Positions 27,277 to 36,136 of a stretch of 64,000 nucleotides of DNA are shown one piece after another (the stretch's first letter is position 1; each line of letters opens with the position of its first letter). The stretch lies in NCBI GenBank assembly GCA_024281175.1, contig JAMJTW010000010.1, positions 36,976 through 100,975 of the forward strand, given 5' to 3'. This DNA comes from Candidatus Thiovulum imperiosus (GTDB taxonomy: Bacteria > Campylobacterota > Campylobacteria > Campylobacterales > Thiovulaceae). Both the position numbers and the translations under genes were made by a program. Below the pieces are notes generated by a model. That model ran no database searches, was not told the DNA's origin, and saw only the letters and a list, made by a program, of their open reading frames with translations.

Positions 27277-27581
27277 ATGAGATAATTTTTCGACTCCAAA
27301 AGCTAAATAGAGAGTTTGAAAAAGTTGGTTTCTATATTATTGGAGTTTTTGGAAGTTATGCGAGAGGTGAAAATAGAGAAGATAGTGATTTAGATATTCT
27401 CTATAAAATAGATAATAAGTTTGTAGAAAAATTTGGGGGTTGGAGTGCAATTATTGAGATTGAGAAGATAAAGTCAAAAATAGAGAAGAGTTTGAATATC
27501 TCAAAAGTTGATTTGGCAACATCAGATACAAATAATCAAACATTACAGAATGCTATTCAAAAGGAGCTTGTTTTTGTCTAA
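27267..27581 (+). CDS. mntA: MntA-type nucleotidyltransferase antitoxin
   Basis: The minimal nucleotidyltransferase motif is intact (GVFGSYARGENREDSDLDILY), with GSxxRG followed by two catalytic aspartates. MntA antitoxins AMPylate the HepT toxin at its active-site region. The track starts at TTG 27252; the in-frame GTG at 27267 is equally possible. The end overlaps hepT by eight bases. Confidence 0.85.
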   Translation: MVLNEIIFRLQKLNREFEKVGFYIIGVFGSYARGENREDSDLDILYKIDNKFVEKFGGWSAIIEIEKIKSKIEKSLNISKVDLATSDTNNQTLQNAIQKELVFV

Positions 27582-27915
27582 GAGTGATATTGAAAGATTG
27601 AGGTTTGCATTTGAAAAAGTTGAAGATGCTCTAAATTATAGAGATAGTTTTGAGAGTATTGAAAAACTTTTAAATTCAAAAATGGGCTTTGACGCAACAA
27701 CAATGTGTATTATGCAAGTTGGAGAGACTCTTAATAAATTAGATAAAAGTTTTGCAAAGAAGTATCCACAACTACCAATTAAAGAGAGTTATTTAACAAG
27801 AAACTATATAGCTCACGATTACGAAGGAGTTAGTAAGATGATAATTGAGGTGATTATTAGAGAACATTTTCCAAAATTGAAAAATGATATTTTAGATATT
27901 TTGAGAAATAGATGA
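27574..27915 (+). CDS. hepT: HepT-type HEPN toxin
   Basis: The HEPN ribonuclease signature RX4HXY is present as RNYIAHDY near the C-terminus. The track begins at 27508, but AAGGAG at about 27561 followed by TTG at 27574 gives a 113-residue product of family size (SKSDIERLRFAFEKVEDAL). It pairs with the MntA gene just before it as a type VII-like toxin-antitoxin system. Confidence 0.85.
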   Translation: MSKSDIERLRFAFEKVEDALNYRDSFESIEKLLNSKMGFDATTMCIMQVGETLNKLDKSFAKKYPQLPIKESYLTRNYIAHDYEGVSKMIIEVIIREHFPKLKNDILDILRNR

Positions 27916-29222
27916 AACTTGAATGGAAGAAAGATGAAAATCTTTTAGGAGGATACAGGGCAGTTTTATATGGAAATATTGATTATGGTTTAGAAGATTT
28001 TGAACTATTTATTAAAAACAAACTTGAGACAACTAACTTAACTACTAAAGATATTTATCCATATTCTGATTTAGAAGATTATTTCAGAACAATATTTGGA
28101 TTTTCAGCTTTTCAACATATAAAAGAAGATGATATACGAGTTGGACATTCGAGTATATCAATTAGAAAAATAGAACTAATTGATAGTTTGCATTTCACCT
28201 CTTTACTATTAAGAGACCATCTCAAAAAAATTTATATAGATAATTGTATTTTTCATAAATATATCATTTTTCCTCAATATCAAGATATAGAAACAGTGGA
28301 AATTAAAGAATCTAATTTTAAATTATTTCTTAATATATCAGTATTTCGTATTCTAAAAACATTGGTTTTATATAAAAATAGTGTCAATTTTCTTAGAATA
28401 GATAATTCAGTATTTAGAAAAGATTCGATTTTACATTTTCAAGATTTACAAATAAGAGATTTTGGATTTTTTCACATTGTTCAAAACTGGCATGAAGCTA
28501 TTTTTAAAAATATCATTGTTAGTAGAACTCTAAAATTAGAAAGTGTTGATTTTGCAAAAGCTAAATTTATAAATTGTGATTTTTCTCAATGTGAAATTTC
28601 AATTTCTGATTCTGTCTCTTTCAAAGATGCAATTTTCAATTCTATAAAATGGGGAGATATTTCAAGAATTAAAGCATCACGGGATATTTTCCGCCAACTA
28701 AAATTCGTAAATGATTCTCAAGGAAATATTATTGAGGCTAACCGTTTCTATGCTGAAGAGATGAGAAGATATAAAAATGAGATAGAGGAAAATCCTGAAA
28801 AATTCTCTTTTCAAGATAGAGCTATTTTCTGGTTAAATGAAAAGGTCTCTAACTTTGGACAAAACTACTTTTTACCTATTTTCTGGTTTTTTGTAATAAC
28901 AATGCTCTTTATAATTGGAACTCAAGATATAGATTTTCAAGATGATAAAGTCATAGTAGGCTCTATTCTACTACCAATCTATTTTTCAACTCTATTTCAT
29001 AAATTTACAAAAACATCTGAAGCACTGTTTTTTATAACTGCTTTAATCACAATCTACTACTTTTCTGTATTCGATATTTCTATAAATGAAATAGCAAACT
29101 TTTCAAATATAAAAAATGAAAGTTACAAAGAGTTCTATTTCCTCTGGTTTCTTCATAAAGCCATTCTCTCAGTTCTAGTTTACCACTTAACAATCACCCT
29201 CCGTCGCCAAACCAAAAGATAA
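27912..29222 (+). CDS. Pentapeptide-like membrane protein
   Basis: The 436-residue protein has a long N-terminal region of degenerate pentapeptide-like repeats (FKNIIVSRTLKLESVDFAKAKF, INCDFSQCEIS). A linker (KQLKFVNDSQGNIIEANRFYAEEMRRY) follows, then three or four membrane helices (LPIFWFFVITMLFIIGT, ALFFITALITIYYFSVF, LWFLHKAILSVLVYHL). The architecture resembles pentapeptide proteins with a C-terminal channel-like domain. It starts four bases inside hepT. Its last codons (GCCAAACCAAAAGATAA) recur after the next toxin-antitoxin pair. Confidence 0.6.
   Translation: MKLEWKKDENLLGGYRAVLYGNIDYGLEDFELFIKNKLETTNLTTKDIYPYSDLEDYFRTIFGFSAFQHIKEDDIRVGHSSISIRKIELIDSLHFTSLLLRDHLKKIYIDNCIFHKYIIFPQYQDIETVEIKESNFKLFLNISVFRILKTLVLYKNSVNFLRIDNSVFRKDSILHFQDLQIRDFGFFHIVQNWHEAIFKNIIVSRTLKLESVDFAKAKFINCDFSQCEISISDSVSFKDAIFNSIKWGDISRIKASRDIFRQLKFVNDSQGNIIEANRFYAEEMRRYKNEIEENPEKFSFQDRAIFWLNEKVSNFGQNYFLPIFWFFVITMLFIIGTQDIDFQDDKVIVGSILLPIYFSTLFHKFTKTSEALFFITALITIYYFSVFDISINEIANFSNIKNESYKEFYFLWFLHKAILSVLVYHLTITLRRQTKR
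29206..29222 (+). repeat. 17-bp direct repeat, left copy
   Basis: GCCAAACCAAAAGATAA includes the stop codon of the pentapeptide gene. An identical copy is at 29799-29815. The two exactly bracket the toxin-antitoxin operon between them (29223-29798). Confidence 0.8.
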
Positions 29223-29231
29223 GGAACTAAA

Positions 29232-29486
29232 ATGCAACAAACTTATAAACTAACGATAGATGAGTCAATAGCAGATAAAATTTTGTGGTTGTTGAACAGT
29301 TTGAAAGAGAATATCAGTATTGAAAAAGTTGAAACAGAAAGAGATAATAGTTTCTTGTCTTCTCTTTCTCAAGAAAAACAGATTGAAGCAAAAGAGATAA
29401 TTTCAAGTATTCAAAATGGTTTAAATGATGTCAAAAATGGAAAAATTCACTCAATTGAAACTCTTTGGGATAAATTAGATGATTGA
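29232..29486 (+). CDS. Antitoxin of a RelE-type pair
   Basis: The 84-residue protein (KLTIDESIADKILWLLNSL, then SIQNGLNDVKNGKIHSIETLWDKL) has the form of small antitoxins with a C-terminal toxin-binding helix. The gene overlaps the toxin by eight bases. The broken antitoxin at 8896-9094 resembles it in layout and C-terminus. Confidence 0.75.
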   Translation: MQQTYKLTIDESIADKILWLLNSLKENISIEKVETERDNSFLSSLSQEKQIEAKEIISSIQNGLNDVKNGKIHSIETLWDKLDD

Positions 29487-29796
29487 TTATTCGGATAATT
29501 TTCTTAAAGAGGTCAAACAACTTTCAAAGAAATTCAAACGAATAAAATTTAATTTGCAAATATCAATTAGAGAAATTGAAGAGAACATACTTGGTGCTCC
29601 TCTCAAAAATCACCTTTACAAAAAAAGAGTTCCAAACTCTTCAATTCCAACAGGAAAAAGTGGAGGTTTCAGGATTATTCTTTTTAAAAAGGTAGAAAAC
29701 AACATAACACTTTTATCAATATTTTCAAAAACTGAAAAAGAGAACTTGACAAATAAAGAGCTAGAAAAAATTCTTAGTGAAGTTAATTTTATTTAA
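29479..29796 (+). CDS. RelE-family toxin
   Basis: The 105-residue protein starts MIDYSDNFLKEVKQLSKKFKRIK and contains SIPTGKSGGFRIILFKK and LSIFSKTEKENLTNKEL, typical of the RelE/HigB-like family with the KTEKENLTNKE helix. It is the intact counterpart of the relic at 9085. An mRNA interferase is the most likely role. Confidence 0.82.
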   Translation: MIDYSDNFLKEVKQLSKKFKRIKFNLQISIREIEENILGAPLKNHLYKKRVPNSSIPTGKSGGFRIILFKKVENNITLLSIFSKTEKENLTNKELEKILSEVNFI

Positions 29797-29798
29797 TT

Positions 29799-29815
29799 GC
29801 CAAACCAAAAGATAA
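29799..29815 (+). repeat. 17-bp direct repeat, right copy
   Basis: It is identical to 29206-29222 and lies two bases after the toxin stop codon. Together the copies look like the footprint of insertion or replication slippage of a 593-bp cassette. Confidence 0.8.
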
Positions 29816-30163
29816 AAGGAGAATATCTCTAAAAGTCGAAAAAAAGGAAATCAAGAAACTCAACTGAAAAATAGAACTACCCAAATTAAAGAACTTATCA
29901 CAGATAATTTACAAGATTTTGAAGAGTTTGGACAGCTTCGGTTTCAAACCGAGAGTGTAAGCAATTCGGTAGGTGCAGTAAACGAACAGAAAACTTATTG
30001 GGATTTCTTCGCACGAAATGAATTTACTTTACTTTTGGAGAAAAAAGGTTTTCAGGAAAATGAGGACGGAGTTTGGAAAATTACAGAAAGTGGAAAAGAG
30101 TTTGGAATGGAGATTGGAGGAAAGTTTTCACAACTGAAATGGAGAGTAGATACAATATTGTAA
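29815..30163 (+). pseudogene. Rha relic with internal deletion
   Basis: An open frame without ATG runs ISKSRKKGNQETQLKNRT, then a Rha core start (FGQLRFQTESVSNSVGAVNEQKTY). It jumps directly into the Rha C-terminus (LLLEKKGFQENEDGVWKI to SQLKWRVDTIL). About 90 residues that should separate these blocks are missing. The end sits three bases before the restriction-modification gene. Confidence 0.7.
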
Positions 30164-30166
30164 AAA

Positions 30167-32455
30167 ATGAAAAAAATTGAAAGACAACTACAAGGGGAAT
30201 TTCTCCATGTCTTTAAAACTCTTTTTTCTGAAGAGAAATATAGAGACTTTGAAATTATTCAAGAGGAGGAGAGAGCAGATTTAATAGTTTCTAAAAGTGG
30301 AAAAGCTCTTTTCTTTCTGGAGTTGAAAGACCCGTTGGTAGTTAAAAGTTCTGGAGATGCGGAAACTTTTAAAAGAGAAACTTTACGAGCAGTTAGAATT
30401 GGTATTCCACATTTTGGAATTACAAATTTTGTGGAGGCAAGTATCTACTCTTTGCAAGTAGAAACCAAGGAAAACTACGAAAACAGAGATTTTCCAAAAC
30501 TTTCAGATATAGAGAGATACCGAAATAGTAAAACAGTTTCAAAAGATTTAAATAGAAAGCTCCAAAATTTAGCAATTTGGTATCTCAAAAAAGCAGAAGC
30601 GATTTTCTTAAAAGGTGACATTCCAGAACAAGCTCCAGATGAAATTTTTATTTTGAAACTTCAAAGAGGAATTGAGCGATTTGGATTTAAAATTTCAGAA
30701 AGAGTTTTTGAAAAGTATCAGAAGAGTAGAGATTTTGCAATAGAGATACAGAACTACTTTCAATCTCAACAGTGGAGTATTCCAACAGAAGAAGCTGATT
30801 TCGACAATTTTTCACACATTGCTGTTTTACAATTTGTCTCAAAAATCATTTTTTACAACTCTATAAAAGATTTTGGAAAGTATGGATTAGGTGAAATTGA
30901 TAAAGATGATATTTGGAACTCTTTTGAGGAATTGAAAGAGAAGACTGGAAATTTTGAACTTCTGATTGGAGAGAATAGTTTTCTTGAAAGTAAGGTAGTA
31001 GAAGATTTTTCAAAAGAGATAGCTGATGAGGTTCTGGAAAATTCAGAGAAGTATAACTTTTCCAAAATGAAAGAGGACATCATCGGGCGAATTTTTGAGG
31101 AACTAATAAAACCGAATGAGAGACACAAATTAGGACAGTACTTCACCTCATCAGCAGTTGTAAAAACTGTAAATGCTTTTTGTATTCGAGAAGCGAACCT
31201 TAAAGTTCTTGACCCAAGTTGCGGTTCAGGTGCATTTCTTACAGAGGTTTATGAGAGGAAAAAAAGTTTAGGAGAGAAAGACCACACCAAACTTTTAGAA
31301 GAGATATATGGAGTTGATATTTCAAGCTACCCATCTTATTTAGCAACTCTCAATCTAGCAATTCGGAATTTAGGCGAAAAGTCCTATCCTCGAATTGTTC
31401 AGAAAGATTTCTTCCAAGTTGCGAAGAGTTTGGAAAAGTCTGTTTCAAAAGAGAAAATTCATGATAGCGATGGGGTAGAGCAAGAAGTCGAATTTACACA
31501 ATTTGATGCAATTGTTGGAAATCCTCCATACACTCGACAAGAGGATATTGATGCCTACAATCCAAATCAGAAAGAGCAAATTTTAGAGACTCTAGCTTCA
31601 GAGTTGGGAGGTTTTACAAAACATATTTCAAAACGAACTTCAATTTATGCCTATTTCTTCTATCGAGCAAAACGACTTTTAAAAGATGGTGGATACCTCG
31701 GTTTTATAACTTCAAACTCTTGGCTTGATGTCGATTTTGGCGAAACTCTTCAAAAACATCTTCTTAAAAACTTTCATGTCGTCGCAATCATCGATAGCAA
31801 AGTTGAACGATTTTTTGAAAGTGCTGATGTCAATACAAATATCACTATTTTGAAAAAAGGGAAAGGGAAAAGAACTAAATTTGTCTATCTAAAAAAACCT
31901 CTTTCGGAAGTTCTAAAAAAGTTTGGTGGTGAAATTGGATTTAGGGATTTTATAGAAGAGCAGAACACTCTTTTTGAAGATGAGTTCTTAAGAGTAAATC
32001 CAGTTTCTCAATGCCGACTCTCCAAAGATACGAAATGGAGCAAATACCTAAAAGCCCCTAAAGTCTATTGGGAAATCTTGAAAAAAGGTAAAGGGAAATG
32101 GAAGAGATTGGGGGATATTGCAAATGTAAGATTTGGAGTAAAAACAGGTGCAAATGAGTTTTTCTATTTAGAGAAATTGGAAGAAAAAGGAGACTCCTAT
32201 CTTCTAAAAAATGGAATTGGTGAAGAAGTTCTAATTGAGAAAAGGTTTATAAAACCTGTCATCAAATCTCCTCGAGAAATTAAAGGTTTTGTTGTAAAAC
32301 CTGAAGAACTTAAATATTCGGTTCTTATGGTTTCGGGTCTTGAACGAGAAGAGATTTCAAAGAAATTTCCAAATCTTGAAAGATACTTGAAAAGAGGTGA
32401 AGAACGAAACTACCATGAGAGAAGCTCACTTAAAAGTAGGCGAAAAGAGTTCTAA
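30167..32455 (+). CDS. Type IIG restriction-modification enzyme, C-terminally truncated
   Basis: An N-terminal nuclease-like block (ERADLIVSKSGKALFFLELKD, D-X(n)-ELK) is followed by a helical linker. The N6-adenine methyltransferase domain has LGQYFTSSAVVK, motif I DPSCGSGAFL and motif IV VGNPPYTRQ. A target-recognition region begins near residue 630 (WKRLGDIANVRFGVKTGANEFFYL) but breaks off at HERSSLKSRRKEF. Type IIG enzymes are usually 900 or more residues. The usual tail appears out of frame just downstream, so the specificity half was lost. Without it, specific cutting or methylation is doubtful. Confidence 0.8.
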   Translation: MKKIERQLQGEFLHVFKTLFSEEKYRDFEIIQEEERADLIVSKSGKALFFLELKDPLVVKSSGDAETFKRETLRAVRIGIPHFGITNFVEASIYSLQVETKENYENRDFPKLSDIERYRNSKTVSKDLNRKLQNLAIWYLKKAEAIFLKGDIPEQAPDEIFILKLQRGIERFGFKISERVFEKYQKSRDFAIEIQNYFQSQQWSIPTEEADFDNFSHIAVLQFVSKIIFYNSIKDFGKYGLGEIDKDDIWNSFEELKEKTGNFELLIGENSFLESKVVEDFSKEIADEVLENSEKYNFSKMKEDIIGRIFEELIKPNERHKLGQYFTSSAVVKTVNAFCIREANLKVLDPSCGSGAFLTEVYERKKSLGEKDHTKLLEEIYGVDISSYPSYLATLNLAIRNLGEKSYPRIVQKDFFQVAKSLEKSVSKEKIHDSDGVEQEVEFTQFDAIVGNPPYTRQEDIDAYNPNQKEQILETLASELGGFTKHISKRTSIYAYFFYRAKRLLKDGGYLGFITSNSWLDVDFGETLQKHLLKNFHVVAIIDSKVERFFESADVNTNITILKKGKGKRTKFVYLKKPLSEVLKKFGGEIGFRDFIEEQNTLFEDEFLRVNPVSQCRLSKDTKWSKYLKAPKVYWEILKKGKGKWKRLGDIANVRFGVKTGANEFFYLEKLEEKGDSYLLKNGIGEEVLIEKRFIKPVIKSPREIKGFVVKPEELKYSVLMVSGLEREEISKKFPNLERYLKRGEERNYHERSSLKSRRKEF

Positions 32456-32702
32456 AAATCGGAAAAAAGCAGATATTGAACTTCTAACTTCCGAGTTCTT
32501 GAAACTTGTTGAAAAGAGTCCTGAAAAGAGTTCTAAGTTTCTAAAATACCTATCTGATGAGGTTCAGAAAATCACACCAGATAAAAAAGAGCAAAAATCT
32601 ATTCTTTCAAATTTCTGGAAAAAGAAATTTTCAGAAAACTTACCAACTTTGAAAGCTCTTCAAAAAGTTGAAAAAGAGAGTAAGCAAAGAGAACTTTTTT
32701 AA
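32430..32702 (+). pseudogene. Detached tail of the type IIG enzyme
   Basis: In the next frame the sequence encodes KSSKNRKKADIELLTSEFL, then LKYLSDEVQKIT and KVEKESKQRELF, the sort of helical C-terminal tail found in this methyltransferase family. The frame change coincides with the point where the recognition domain ends. A deletion has joined the two ends out of frame. The ORF track lists this part from 32397. Confidence 0.6.
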
Positions 32703-32715
32703 AAAAAGGAAACTC

Positions 32716-32731
32716 TTTTCCCCACTTGGGG
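32716..32731. terminator. CCCCACTTGGGG hairpin, third copy
   Basis: The same short stem and following AAACTTCACTTTC as behind the molybdopterin gene stands between the restriction gene tail and the second HTH module. The copies suggest it travels with the module. Confidence 0.45.
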
Positions 32732-32790
32732 AAACTTCACTTTCAAACACATTTTTCTGATAGAATTTTTTCAAAAATAGGGTTTATCGA

Positions 32791-33015
32791 ATGGAAAATA
32801 CTAATGAAAACTTAGTTAAAAAGACCTGCCGAGAACTCGGTATAACTCAAAAGGAGTTGGCAAATTTTTTCGGTGTATCTCAAAATACTATAACAACTTG
32901 GGGAAAAGGAAACTTAAATAAAGTTCAAGAAACAGCTTTAAATGGTTTAATATTCCAACACAGATATAACAACACGAAAAAATTACTAAGCGGTATTGTA
33001 AATCAAAATTATTGA
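32791..33015 (+). CDS. Small HTH regulator, module copy 2
   Basis: The 74-residue protein ENLVKKTCRELGITQKELANFFGVSQNTITTWGKG is a close paralogue of the ones at 20098 and 63141 in its first half and diverges after the HTH. The usual spacer and promoter between it and the Rha gene are missing here; the two frames run into one another near 33008. Confidence 0.75.
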   Translation: MENTNENLVKKTCRELGITQKELANFFGVSQNTITTWGKGNLNKVQETALNGLIFQHRYNNTKKLLSGIVNQNY

Positions 33016-33670
33016 CGACGAACCAAGAATTTCACATCGTGTAATTGCTGAACATACAAATAATCAGCAGAAAAATGTTGTCGAGCTTATTCAAAAATAC
33101 ATCGATAAATTCGAGCTTTTTGGAGCGGTTCCGTTTAAAACGGAAGTGCTAAAAGCTGGAAGGGGAACAACAAAAGCTAAAACTTATTTCCTAAACGAAC
33201 CTCAAGCCACTTTACTTTTAACCTTTTTACGAAACAATGAAATTGTTGTAGAGTTCAAAGTTGATTTAGTCAAAGTGTTTTACGAAATGCGAATGAAACT
33301 TCAAAACCATACCCCTTCTCAAAAACTCTCTCTTTCTGAAACTGTTGCCGAAACTGAAATTGCCTTAAAACTCATAGACCTTTTAAAAGAGAGCAAAGGT
33401 TTCGATTTGCTACTTTTGGAAAAGGTTTTGAAAGAGAGTTCACCAACAAAACTTTTAGAAATAGACTTTTCTCAAACCTACTTTCTTCCAACAGAACTCG
33501 GACAACTTCTTGGAATTTCTCCGCATGAAATGAACTTGCTTTTGGAGAAAAAAGGCTTCCAAGTTTCTAAGAACGGAGTTTGGAAAATTACAGAGAGTGG
33601 AAAAAGTTTTGGAATGGAGATTGGAGGAAAGTTTTCACAACTGAAATGGAGAGTAGATACAATTTTGTAA
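33008..33670 (+). CDS. Rha-like regulatory protein, module copy 2
   Basis: The full Rha homology begins at KIIDDEPRISHRVIAEHT close to 33008, but that part has no ATG, GTG or TTG. The first usable start is GTG 33146, used by the track (174 residues). The core KTYFLNEPQATLLLTFLRNN and the complete C-terminus (YFLPTELGQLLGISPHEM to WRVDTIL) are present. A deletion between HTH and Rha probably removed the promoter and start, so expression by coupling or silencing are both possible. Confidence 0.65.
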   Translation: MIDDEPRISHRVIAEHTNNQQKNVVELIQKYIDKFELFGAVPFKTEVLKAGRGTTKAKTYFLNEPQATLLLTFLRNNEIVVEFKVDLVKVFYEMRMKLQNHTPSQKLSLSETVAETEIALKLIDLLKESKGFDLLLLEKVLKESSPTKLLEIDFSQTYFLPTELGQLLGISPHEMNLLLEKKGFQVSKNGVWKITESGKSFGMEIGGKFSQLKWRVDTIL

Positions 33671-33671
33671 A

Positions 33672-33710
33672 AAATATGGAAGTGACCAAATAGCTTTTTC
33701 AGGGTAAAAC
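33672..33710. repeat. Half copy of the GACCAAATAG palindromic element
   Basis: GGAAGTGACCAAATAGCTTTTTCAGGGTAAAACAG matches the left end of the elements at 5301 and 62652 and then diverges. The matching right end is absent. Confidence 0.6.
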
Positions 33711-33727
33711 AGTTTTACTTTTAAATT

Positions 33728-33752
33728 GGAGAAATCTCAAAGAGATCTCTCC
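33728..33752. terminator. Bidirectional hairpin between Rha and pflA
   Basis: GGAGAAATCTC is complementary to GAGATCTCTCC across AAA. It lies between converging genes and the flanks are A/T-rich. Confidence 0.6.
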
Positions 33753-33757
33753 TAAAT

Positions 33758-36136
33758 TTAATTAAAAATATCTAAATATTCAGAGCTAAGTTTTCCCCAA
33801 ACATTTGTGGGTGATGCTTTTGAACTCTTCTCAAAACTATCTTTTGCTTTTGAGTCATTTCCAAGTTCAATATAAGCAATACCGAGTTCATAATATGCTC
33901 TTGCAACATCGTCAGGCTCTAGTGCTGGTTCTCTTGTTAAAAGTCCATTCATAATTTGGATACTTCTCTGGTGTTTCCCTTGCTCTTTTAAAGCTACATT
34001 TAGAAGGAACTCTATATCTGGAGACTCAACAAAACTATTCAACTTGTTCTGAATTTCAATTACTCTTGAAGCATATCTCTCAATTAGAAGATTGTCTCTT
34101 CGCTTTTTTCCAATCTCAACAGCACTCTTGAAAGGTTGTAGATTTCGGTAAGTATCTTTAAAGTGTTTCTCTAATTTATCAACAGTTTGCAGAACCTCAT
34201 CATCTCTTTTTAAGATATTGAATGCTTTAAATCTGTCAAAGTAGATATCAAGATGCTTGTCACTCTTATCATTCTCCATTAAAGAGAGAACCTCATCAGA
34301 AACAGGAATGAATTCGTGGTATCTACCGCTTCGAATTAGAACTTGAGAGTATCTGTAAACCCAATCAAGAGTATCTTTTCCAATCTGAATATTCCGTCTT
34401 GCTATCTCTTCCGCAAGAGGATATTTTCCACCTTCTACTGCACAATAATAAACTTCTGTATCAACGCTTTCTGGTAGAGTTAGTGTATATTTATCAACAA
34501 GCTCTATACTCTCTTCACATCGACTTGTCTGAACAAATGAAGTTGCCAACTCTTTTGCAGAGTCCACAATAATATCTCCAATTTCTGGATATTTTGGTTC
34601 AGCCACTCTCATATCTTTCTCAATTTGAAGAACCATCTGGAACTCTTTCAATTTATGAAGCAACTTCCCTTTCTCATAAATCGCCTGTTTTCCAATATCA
34701 GAATCGAGACCATAAGTTTTTATAAGAGTTGTATAATTTTCAAATATTTTTGTCTGATTTGCTTCATCTCTTTTGAAGAGAAGTTTGTCTTGATTTTCTC
34801 GAATTAAAGAGTCGTAAGTACCGTAATTGTAAATACCTAAATATTTGCTGTAAGCAAAATAAGCGTCTTCAACTTCTTCAGCTTCATCAAGCCAAACCCC
34901 CATATCTTTTAACATCACTTCATATCTATCAGTTTCATGAGGGTCTCTATCTTTTAAGAGAATTTTCATAATATCAGAAGCTACTTTATACTCTTCAAAA
35001 CTTGCAAGTCTTTCTGCTAATTCGTAGTTTCGAGGTACTGACAAATTGAAATATTTTGGATTTCCTGTAACAACTTTTGCAAAATATTTGGCAGACTCTT
35101 CAGGTTTCAAATCTTCAAGATAGAGGTTTCCAAGTCGATAAGCAGCTTTTGTTGCAATAAGTCTATCTTTTGTATTGAATAAAGCTCTTTTATAATATCG
35201 AATTCCTTCAGCTTTTTTCCCAACATGAATTCTTGCATCTCCATAGTAGACAAATCCCATATTTCGATATTCGCTATCTAAATGTTCATTAAAGAGTCTT
35301 TCAAAGTAGTATTTTGCATAAGCAATAAAACCGAGTTTACTATGGACATAAGCGGTGTAGAGAAGAACTTCAGGAACAGCTACATCAGAAGAGAAGTTTC
35401 GTAAAAACTCTTTAGAGATATTTACAATTTTCTTATACGCTTTCAATTTAAATAAGGCACGAATTTGATGTAAAACAATTTCGGAAACAAAGAGGGTATT
35501 TGGAAATCTTTGAAGTATCTCATTTGAGAGATTTATAACATCTCTATACTTTCCATCTTCATAGAGAGTTCGTAACTCCATATACATCTCAACATCTTCA
35601 GTAGTTCCATCTGGAATTGGCTGACCATTGATATCTAAAGCACCAATAAATGGGACTTTCTTATAGCTAAGTTCTACTGGAAAATTTATTCTTCTTGGAG
35701 TGTATCGATTTAATCCCTCGAGGAAAGGGATTTTCTCAGAATTATACCCAACAACTAACCAATGTCTAGCAAACTCTTTTTCTGTTCTTCTAACAAACTG
35801 CTCTATGGTGATGAGGTCGTGGTCAGAAGAGAAGAGAACAGATTTAAATCTTGGTCTAATAATTAGGTCTGTAATTTTTCCCTGTCTCTTTACCTCAACA
35901 TCAAAAAAGGAGTTACTAAACTCTTTGACTCTTTTTCCATAAGGAGTTGGAAAACGGCAAACTATTTCAGAAATTCGTTCAAAATCATCAAATTTCTTAA
36001 CACAATTTACAAGTTCTCTACTCTTTAAATTTAGAGTAGAGTAGACTTGACCTTTCTCTTTTCCCTCTCTTAAATCGATTTCAATACCGAAAAGAAGTAG
36101 AGGAAAGAGGAGAAGTAGTAAACTTCTCTTATGCAC
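33758..36136 (-). CDS. pflA: PflA-like periplasmic flagellar motor TPR protein
   Basis: The 792-residue protein has a signal peptide (KRSLLLLLFPLLLFGIEIDL), an N-terminal beta-rich domain and many TPR-like helical pairs (MYMELRTLYEDGKYRDVINLSNEIL, ARAYYELGIAYIELGNDSKAKDSF). Length and layout match PflA of Campylobacter and Helicobacter, a scaffold of the enlarged epsilon flagellar motor needed for torque. It overlaps fliK by eight bases, which supports the flagellar role. Confidence 0.78.
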   Translation of the reverse strand: MHKRSLLLLLFPLLLFGIEIDLREGKEKGQVYSTLNLKSRELVNCVKKFDDFERISEIVCRFPTPYGKRVKEFSNSFFDVEVKRQGKITDLIIRPRFKSVLFSSDHDLITIEQFVRRTEKEFARHWLVVGYNSEKIPFLEGLNRYTPRRINFPVELSYKKVPFIGALDINGQPIPDGTTEDVEMYMELRTLYEDGKYRDVINLSNEILQRFPNTLFVSEIVLHQIRALFKLKAYKKIVNISKEFLRNFSSDVAVPEVLLYTAYVHSKLGFIAYAKYYFERLFNEHLDSEYRNMGFVYYGDARIHVGKKAEGIRYYKRALFNTKDRLIATKAAYRLGNLYLEDLKPEESAKYFAKVVTGNPKYFNLSVPRNYELAERLASFEEYKVASDIMKILLKDRDPHETDRYEVMLKDMGVWLDEAEEVEDAYFAYSKYLGIYNYGTYDSLIRENQDKLLFKRDEANQTKIFENYTTLIKTYGLDSDIGKQAIYEKGKLLHKLKEFQMVLQIEKDMRVAEPKYPEIGDIIVDSAKELATSFVQTSRCEESIELVDKYTLTLPESVDTEVYYCAVEGGKYPLAEEIARRNIQIGKDTLDWVYRYSQVLIRSGRYHEFIPVSDEVLSLMENDKSDKHLDIYFDRFKAFNILKRDDEVLQTVDKLEKHFKDTYRNLQPFKSAVEIGKKRRDNLLIERYASRVIEIQNKLNSFVESPDIEFLLNVALKEQGKHQRSIQIMNGLLTREPALEPDDVARAYYELGIAYIELGNDSKAKDSFEKSSKASPTNVWGKLSSEYLDIFN

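Noticed and set aside
32397-32440. ATG start at 32397 for the type IIG tail as a separate gene
   Set aside because: The first residues overlap the end of the main frame and encode nothing family-like; the similarity begins only after the frame switch.
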